Part shown: one piece after another, positions 49,701 through 58,700 of the stretch
Layout of the letters: each line of letters starts with the position of its first letter
Position numbering within the stretch: position 1 is the stretch's first letter
DNA from: Trichopria drosophilae
Lineage: Eukaryota; Arthropoda; Insecta; Hymenoptera; Diapriidae
Assembly: GCA_030407085.1 (NCBI GenBank)
Contig: CM059583.1
Coordinates: 42,191,001-42,255,000 of the forward strand
Direction of reading: 5' to 3'
DNA: 64,000 nt
Program-made: the position numbers and the translations under genes
Notes under the pieces: generated by a model
Told to the model about the DNA's origin: nothing
What the model saw: the letters and a program-made list of their open reading frames with translations, nothing else
The model's database searches: none

Positions 49701-52700
49701 CTAGTTTTGCCCAAGAAATGTTTTTAATTATATTTCAATTAAGCCTCAACCTGTGCTACTGTTGTTTAGCCCAGATTTTGATACAAGCCGAGTCGTAACC
49801 ATCACCGAACCATAGTTTAGTACGGAAACCAATAGTATATTACATTGTGAACGCCATTAACATAACCTCTGCCATTACCTAAGTGTAAAATACATGAGTG
49901 AGAATGAAATATAATACGAATTGAGAGTGTGTGATTTCAATCTTTACAATTTTATTGGGAGCAGAACCGGTGTCTGAACTAGTATCCGGCGTGTAGGTTT
50001 TACTATAATTTTCCTTACGATGATGTACACAAAAATTCTTCTGAAAAAATGGCGGCTAAAATGCATTAGATGAGGAGCTACTGGCTATATGTTTGGAAAG
50101 CTGATGAAAGGCGACAATATGTAAAAATTTAGTATTTAGGATTCTGTACAAAAACAAAAGTAGCTGCCTTAAGCTGTTACCGCCTGTGACGAGAAGTTGA
50201 TAGATGCTTAGTAGAACATCACCTAGTAATTATAAAAAATGTCGGGCTTATGCAAATATCTGAAAGAACATCATTTTTAATTCGTTGTAGCGAAAAATAT
50301 TGTCCTTTAAATAGACGTTAGAGTGGATAATGCAACAATTGCTTTTTCTCAGTTTTCGCAAATTCCAATTTTTTAAATATTAATTTTCTAAATAATTTAA
50401 ATTAAAAAATTTGAGTAGCGAGAGCCAGATGTAGTTTTGGCCCACAAATCCATAGATACAGAAATCCCGTTTTGACAAAATTGTGGGTTACGTATTTTTT
50501 TTCGTTGTACTGGACACTAGGGGTCTCTCCTGTAGTTTGTTTTACGAATAGAAATTGAAAATAACAGATTCAAAAACTTTTACAAATTTTAATTTATATA
50601 AAAGATAAGTGATTGGATTTACATTGTTTACAATTAAAAAAGCCATCGCAAGGTCTAACAAAAATTTGAATTACAGATACAAGTGGACTATACCTATCAC
50701 GTACATAACAAGTGATAATTCTACACCTACCTTAGTTTGGTTCGACATGAATGCTAGTAAACGTATGTATTATCGAAATATATCGAATGTATAACGAAGT
50801 GAATTCGTAATTACATTTGCAAGGATATTTACACATAGTAAACATGCAAAAATATGCGAAAATGATGGTGCAAACGTTTCTTTTTATTTATAACTTAATT
50901 TGAAAGATTAAACACAGTAAAGGTTAACTTAAAAGATCTATTTCGTTCTTTTTTATGATCGTTTTTTGAATACATGAACGTCTGAGTGTCTACAATGTTA
51001 CAAAGAACAATGTATTTCTATGTAATTCCTACTGTGCAAAAGGAATACTGAACGAATCAAAGGACCCCGCACAGAAGATAGGGAAAATCATTCAGTTGAA
51101 ATGGCTAATACTATGATAATTGTATACAATGCAGATAATCACTTTTTAATTGAAAAAAAATTCACAGATTTCGAGATATCAAGGTTAAAAATATAATCTA
51201 AAGTAAAGAATGTCTTTACTCGATATGCTTTCTAACGTTTTCCAGGGGCTTTATATTTTAATTAATCAATCTGGGTCCTTTGGTTATTTTACATTATAAT
51301 ATGAAATTGTGAGGTCCTTTGCCAATAATATCACTAATAAATATATTTCAATTAAGGTAGTTCATACCCTGGATATTATGTTTGGAAAACATTTTTTATA
51401 ACACTTCCAAGACTACCATGTCGATGAATTATATTATTCTTCAAGAGAGACAGCATTATTGTTCATGAAAAAAAATTGAAACTTGCAAAAATTATATGTT
51501 AAACAACTTTTGGTAACGATTCAAATTTTCTTCGGTTCGCTATAATAGAAATTTTAAAAATTGAATGGATTTTAACGAATGACTGCTTACTTTTTCAAGA
51601 AAAAGAACTACAACTTCACCGAAAAAAATGTTCAAACCGAACGTCAAATATGTATATTTATTTATAAAAAAAAAAGTTACCACTTTTTATAGTTTGTGCG
51701 TAATTTTAGTGCTCAGGAAATAAATTTAGAAAAACTCGTTTGGTGACGTTGTAGAGAATCTTTTTCTTGAAAAAATAAGCCGTCATTCGTTAAAATATTC
51801 AATTCTTAAAATTTCTATCATAGCGAAACGAAGAAAATTTGAGTCGTTAACAAAAGTTGTTTAACATATAATTTTTGCAAGTTTCAATTTTTGTTCATGA
51901 ACTTTAATGCTGTCTTTCTGGAATAATAATATAATTCATGGACACGATATTATTGGAAGTCTTATAAAAAATGTTTTCTAAACGTATAATATCCAGGGTA
52001 AGAACTACCTTAATTGACATTTAGAAAAGTCTTATTTTGTTAAAATAATATATCTTATAACCGTAATATATATAAAAACTATAAATTAACGAAGTAGTAA
52101 TAATAAAACTATCGAAAATAATTTTGATATTAAAAGTATCTTATATATTAGTAATTAATTACAAAATGTAAATACCATTATTTTATCTTATTCATACAAA
52201 TGATTGATCTCGTTACAGTGGTCATTAAACTGGATGAGCCAGTGGAGTGGATTAAATTTAACGTTGACCAAATTGGATATTATCGCGTTAATTACGATCG
52301 GCCTGAATGGGATACGTTAGTCAACTTCTTGCGCTGGAGTCACAAGGTAATTTAAAATAAAATTGAAACTTAACGTTTAATGTTGGTAGTTATTATATTT
52401 GGCTAAAGTGTAGTATATGGTATTACTTAAAAATGTAATAAATTCTGGAAGAATGGTAATATTTATGACATTTGTTCGAGAAACACATTTACCTTAAAAA
52501 TTCTTATTTATTATGGTGACTGAATTAAACCGCTACTAATTACTGAAAATTTTAAAACATACAGTCGAGAAATTGACTAATTATACTTATTTTAAAGGTC
52601 TCCAAAGGTAATAACACAAAGATTCATCTAATTGAACTTATTAAGTTATTTACTTCTAAAGAGTTCTTAAAAAGTTATGATTGTTGATGGCATAAATCGA

Positions 52701-55700
52701 TGTCTAAAATCAAAACATAAGAACTCACATTTTTTACATCTCTTAATTATACAATCAGTGTATCCTAAAATGAACATTGTTTACGTTTGTTTACGCAAGT
52801 AAAATCGTTTATTTTTCTTATATATAATGGACGTTAGATGCGATATTTGTATCCATTTATTCTACATTTTTTACAGCCTAAATCCAAAGCTTGAATGAAT
52901 AAATTTTAATCAATTTTAACATCTTTTCTTAATGACGTATAAGGGTCTATGCCATCGTTTTCCGTTACTCATGATTTCTGACTTTGGCATAAAGAATGAA
53001 ACGTGAATAAAAATTCTTATTTATTATGGTGACTGAATTAAACCGTTACTAATTACTGAAAATTTTAAAACATATAGTTGGGAAATTTACTTATTATACT
53101 TAAACACATTTATAGATAAAAAAAGTTGTACTTTAATATAGAACACAAAATGTTTTACTATAATCTTAGTGAATTGTCCGATACCGGAGTAAAATGTGAC
53201 ATTCTTATTCTAGCCTTTATTTTTAATAAAGTAGATGAACAACTCATAACATTAATGTACTCGTAAAACGTGGTTATTGATCAAAATGTACATGAAAAAA
53301 GATAAAAAAGGATTAACAAGTGTGTACGTTTTCATCAGAAATATAAGGAAATGAGTATTGTTCGAAAGGCTTACATGCTGAATATTTTTCGCACCATTGT
53401 TGTCTAAACAATGTTATTATTGCAACCACAAGTTTTTGATAGAACACGTTGTGTTTCGAAATACCCAAAGTGTTACTTTTAATTTTTGGTTTCCAACAAT
53501 CCAAACAACATAAAACTCGATATAATTTAAATGAGTGGACCACGTTTTTAATTTAGTGTAAAAAGTTAATTAAATAAAGGAATTTTGAAGTCTTTTATAC
53601 ACTAATAGTCCCTAGGTACAAATTAAATGCATTTGGGTTACTTTCTGCAGTTAAATAAAATTGAATAAACCTTTTTTACGAAGGGACATTTTTTGGTTAA
53701 AAAAATTTTGTATCCATGAGTGGACCACTCGTTAAGATCCCCTTAGAGTGGCTAGAAACAGCAAAAAGACAACGAAATTCTAATTTTCATGTAATAATTT
53801 ATTTATTTTGAACACTTTTACTGTGTGCAATACATGGAGAAAATGTGAATAAAGGTAAGGTCAACATAAAAAAGAAACTTTGTGAAAAAACCATCTAATA
53901 TGTATTCCGGTTTAATACAACACTTAAACGCTACTTTAATGACTTATTTATATTCAAAAACAAAATGTTAAATTAATATAACCTTTACACTGATAAAAAC
54001 AAGTGGACCGCTTATGGATACAAAAAGTGGTCCAATCATGGAAATGGAAGCCGCAATTAAAATGCATGACATTTTTTCGTAGCATTGAAATATTTGTAAA
54101 CCCTTCAGATATGATGAATTTCAATGCTTAATTTACAAGAAAAGAATAAAACCTACCTTAAAAAAGTAATATTATAAATGTTTTTTAATACTCAATTGAA
54201 ATGAACGCAAAACTTTGACAACGTTTTTCAACTATTTCGTTTTTAGTTTGATAAAAATCAGAAAGGTGGGCCGCTGTATACATTCCCTATGTAGAAAAAA
54301 AAATAAATAAGACTGACAATATTGTTCCTTAATCCATCCAACTCTTTATCAGCTTTTTTTCTAACGTAACAAAATTCGACGCCTCAAAAATGTTGAAAAT
54401 ATCGTTTTTACCGATTATTTTTTGTAAAAATATTCCACAAAAATCAGAGCCGAATTGTATTTCACTTGATAGGATAGGTTTGACATTTGATGCCTTTCCA
54501 TTGGTTCCAATTAACTTCCAAATGAACGACGAATGCAATAGAAAACTATATATGGGCAATCATTATTTTATATGAAATATGTCTTAAAACGGAAGTTGTT
54601 ATTCATTTGAGAATACAATTTTTTTAGAGGTTCTCCGTTTCGGACAGGACACATCTCTTGGAAGATGCTTTCAGCCTGGCTGCTGCAGCTCATCTTGATT
54701 ATAGCGTTGCAATGAACATGACAGTTTATTTGAGTGGTGAACGACACTTTGTACCTTGGAGTGTGGCTGCTTCAAAGCTGACGTCCATCGATACGTTATT
54801 GTCATCAACGGATGTTTCTGAAAAATTCAGGGTAAGATTTTCTCGTATATCCCAAAAACTAATTACTGTATACTAAACATACTAGTTGCTTAGAAGATAA
54901 AGTATATAGCAATAAAATATATAATAAATAGATACTGCAAGTGACAAAACTCGGAAATACAATGTAGTGTCTTGAAGAGTTGAATTATTTTTGTGATTGC
55001 TGCTTTAATTTCATATTGCAATTAATTTTCTAATTGATCTAATCTATCTCAAATTTTTCAAATCTTCAAATAGGGTGTCCGAGTTTTCTGTTGATAAAAA
55101 TTCTTAGTATATAGACATTTTGCTAGTAGTTATGCGAAGAAAAGATTTTTTGGGAGAATTAGGAAGATGGATTCAGACAATTACTATCCTGCCATTTTCA
55201 GTTTAAATCCTTATACGTATCTACGCAAGATACCAGATATAAGTACCAGATATAAAGAATTACTCTTCTATAACGAAATTTAATCGTTTATATTAAACTT
55301 TATAAATTACATAATTTTCTAACTATGTGAATGCAATAGTGCATTTAGAATAGATGGTTTGAATAATCATTTTATTTTCAAACAGGATTATGTAAGAAAT
55401 TTAGTGGATAGTACATATCATGAAGTTACTTGGAATGTCGACAATACGGAGGACCACATCACGCTGTAAGTTTAGATTTAATAATGAGGATGTATTTTTT
55501 TAAACAATTTTTCTTGATTATTTCAATAATAATTAATATATGTAACTGGGAGACGAAAAGTTCAAATTCAACATTTATAAATTAATTCTAATGTTATTGC
55601 GTTAATAAAAGTAAAATGTGTATGTTTTAGAAATCTTCGTACACAAATTGTGAATTTGGCATGTTCAGTCGGACATAAAGAATGTTTGGACGAAGTCGGA

Positions 55701-58700
55701 GAAATCTTCAAAAATTGGATATACGACAAAAGTGACAAACGTCCGCATCCAGATATTCGAGGATTCGTTTACTACTACGGTAAATACAGACATATCTATT
55801 TTGCTATCGCTATTTTACGTAAAATTTATGCTTTTAGTCGTGCATATTTTTAAAAAGTTGTAATTATTGATGTCAGCAGTCGCATCCAAGTGCATGACAT
55901 AAGAATAAAAGATCGATATATTTTAAATGTTTTATTTCTATCCAATATCAATAAAATAGTTCCGAATTAGTATTTTAACACTTTCATGCTCTTACTCTCA
56001 ATGAGTTCATCAGTGAGTTTCAATTACATTTAACTAAAATTGTATTAAAAGTTCTCTCAACAATCGGTTTTATTTTGATATCTATTCCAAGGTGTCCATC
56101 GGTTATTTTAAACCAAACACGAAAATAATCGTCGGGATGTACGATGTAAAAGCATATTGTTTAATTCTGGAATATCTTTGTAATATAAAAGCCCAAATAT
56201 TAGAGTAAAAGCCTAAACCACAATTTTATTTTAGCGCAAATATTGGATAAGAATAACCTTTAAAAGAGACGATAAATTAACATATTTTAAGATTCTCTCC
56301 AGCGATTATTTTCATTTTTGGTTTGAAATAACCAGTGTGGCAGGTACTAAAGTAAAAAATCTTCTATTATTTATTAAAATTTCATTTTTCTGGTGATTGT
56401 AGGGATGAATCATGTTGGAGGAGAAGCAGAGTGGGACATTATGTTCAAACGATTCGTTGACGAATCGAATGCTGCTGAGAAGCTTAAACTCATGCATGGT
56501 CTAGCAGGAGCTCGGTCTTCGTTCTTAATCAAAAAGTATGTATGATTTCATAATTATATATAACAGAACATAAATATAAATTTTATCAACCATGGAACGA
56601 ATATTAAATTAAAACAATCATTCGTCTACATATTTCAATAGTGATTATTTTTGAGATTCGTTTAGCAATAATTTGTTTGACATAATTCTTTAGATTTATA
56701 ATCTTCGAATGCTCAATAGCTCTTAAAAATTCGAAGTAATTCTTTAACGTGGTTCTACGGGTTTATTTATAGAACTTTCCTGGCTGCAACAAGTAACATT
56801 TTTCATATTAAAACTAATACCATGGTTTGAAGATTTTTTATTAAAATAGTTCAGTTTCAATGTTCAATTTTTACAAATTTAGATGTTTATAATAAATCGA
56901 AACACATCTAAAATAAAAAATAGTAATACGGAAATCTTAACATAAAATCTATAGGGCTGATACGGGAAACCGGACATCTCAAACGTGAGGCGAAAACCCG
57001 GAAAAATCAGTTTTGTGACGAAAACCCGGCTATTGTTGTGTGTCACAAAAAACCGGACATGTAACAATTGTGCGTCGAAGAATCGGACATTTCAAAAGTT
57101 GATACCATAAAATGAATCGCTATAGAAAATCTTGAAATGTCCGGTTCTTCGCGAAGAGCTTGTCAAAAGACTGATTCTTAGTTACAAATTCTGAAATATC
57201 CGGTGGTTCGTCGTAACATTCCGAAATGTCCGGTTTATCATCGCAAAAACTTTCAAATGTCCGGTTCTTCTTCTCACATTGAGATGTCCGTTTCTTCGTA
57301 CCAGCCATCGAAATCAGTTCTAACAGATCATGTAGCTTTAGTGTAAATATTTAATTACAGTTTTTTAAGTTTCCTTTATTTATGTAAATATTGCATCATT
57401 TACAAAATTTCAGAAGAATTAGTGGCTAACAAGAAATATTAATTTACTAATTATGTTTATGGCTGAAACATTAAAGACATTAAAATGGGATTAAATGAAG
57501 TAATATTTTATCTCACTTCTTACATCACAATTTACATCGTATCCCAAATATAGTTTTGTTACTACGGAAACCCACCTGAATTTCCATCTATATGAAATCG
57601 TAATTAAACCAAATTTAATATTTGTATTCTGGCACTATTTTAGACGAGAAATAATGTGGAAAGGAAAGAAAATCTGTTTTTTTCAGCATTTTTGAGATTG
57701 CAATTTTTTACAAAGTTAATATTTGGCAAAATCCATACCGTCGTTTCTTACTAAGTGTGTTCCATGTATCCATGGACAAGTAATAAAATTTTCAAAAATA
57801 CCATACCTTTAGTAATTTTTTTAACAATGCTTACCTACAGCGAATTTGGTTCGCTGAATTATATCGTTAGTCAAAATTAGCGTCAATGTCAAAACAAATA
57901 GCAATATGCGCTATAGTCCAAAAGACGTGATGTAAAGTATAAATCAATGTAGGATATGAAACTATTTATGCCGATAAGAAAATATTTACTCATATATTGA
58001 CGTCACCCTGGCAGAAAATATGGGCAGTTTCTGGCCATTTTTACTAGTCTCTACATTTTGCGTAATGGAGCACAGAAAAATTCGACAGAAACTAGCTTCA
58101 TTTTGCACTAGGGCAGTGAACATGAAATTTTATAAGATAACCGTTTATTTATTATGGCCAAAATTCAGTATTCGAGTAAAGAGTTTATCTTTTGTGTTTA
58201 ATATTACGCAAAATGTGGAAGCATAAACTGTGTTTATCCTTATTTTACGGAGGACGATTAATGTTACGAAAAAAGATCTTTTTTGTAGAGAATTTCACGA
58301 TCTCTATCTTTTGCATGAAACTTTTTTTATCGAAGTTATATTTTTAAAAATAAGAGCAATAATTGTCAGAAACAAGGCGTAGTTACTTGTATTTATGATA
58401 AATTTGACGTTGGAGCTAATTTATACTTATATGATAACGTATTCTGCGTAAGAAATTACGTCGGTGAGTATAGTTTCAAAAATATTGAATACATGGGCCT
58501 TCTGGAAATGTTGGGTACATGTTAAAAATCCGAAAAATTGATATTTAAAAAGCTGATAATTTCATGATTATTATGGTTTTAAGACTCATTGGCTTTTTGA
58601 CAGTCATCGTTTTTTGAGTATAGGCTTTTTAAATGTCGATTTTTCAATGTTTCAGATTTTTGAACTGCGGTTCTTTGTCATGTGCTCGGAAATATTATCC

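Larger units (their letters stand above)
48335..50676 (+). other. Aminopeptidase intron 8
   Basis: It holds a large near-palindrome (48615-49458) and then a dispersed repeat with possible LTR character (49553-~49990). No coding sequence is seen in the rest. Confidence 0.75.
52347..54627 (+). other. Aminopeptidase intron 10
   Basis: It contains a ~97-bp direct repeat pair (52495 and 53008) and the second copy of the GGGAATG-ended TIR element (53531-54287). The remainder shows nothing recognisable. Confidence 0.75.
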
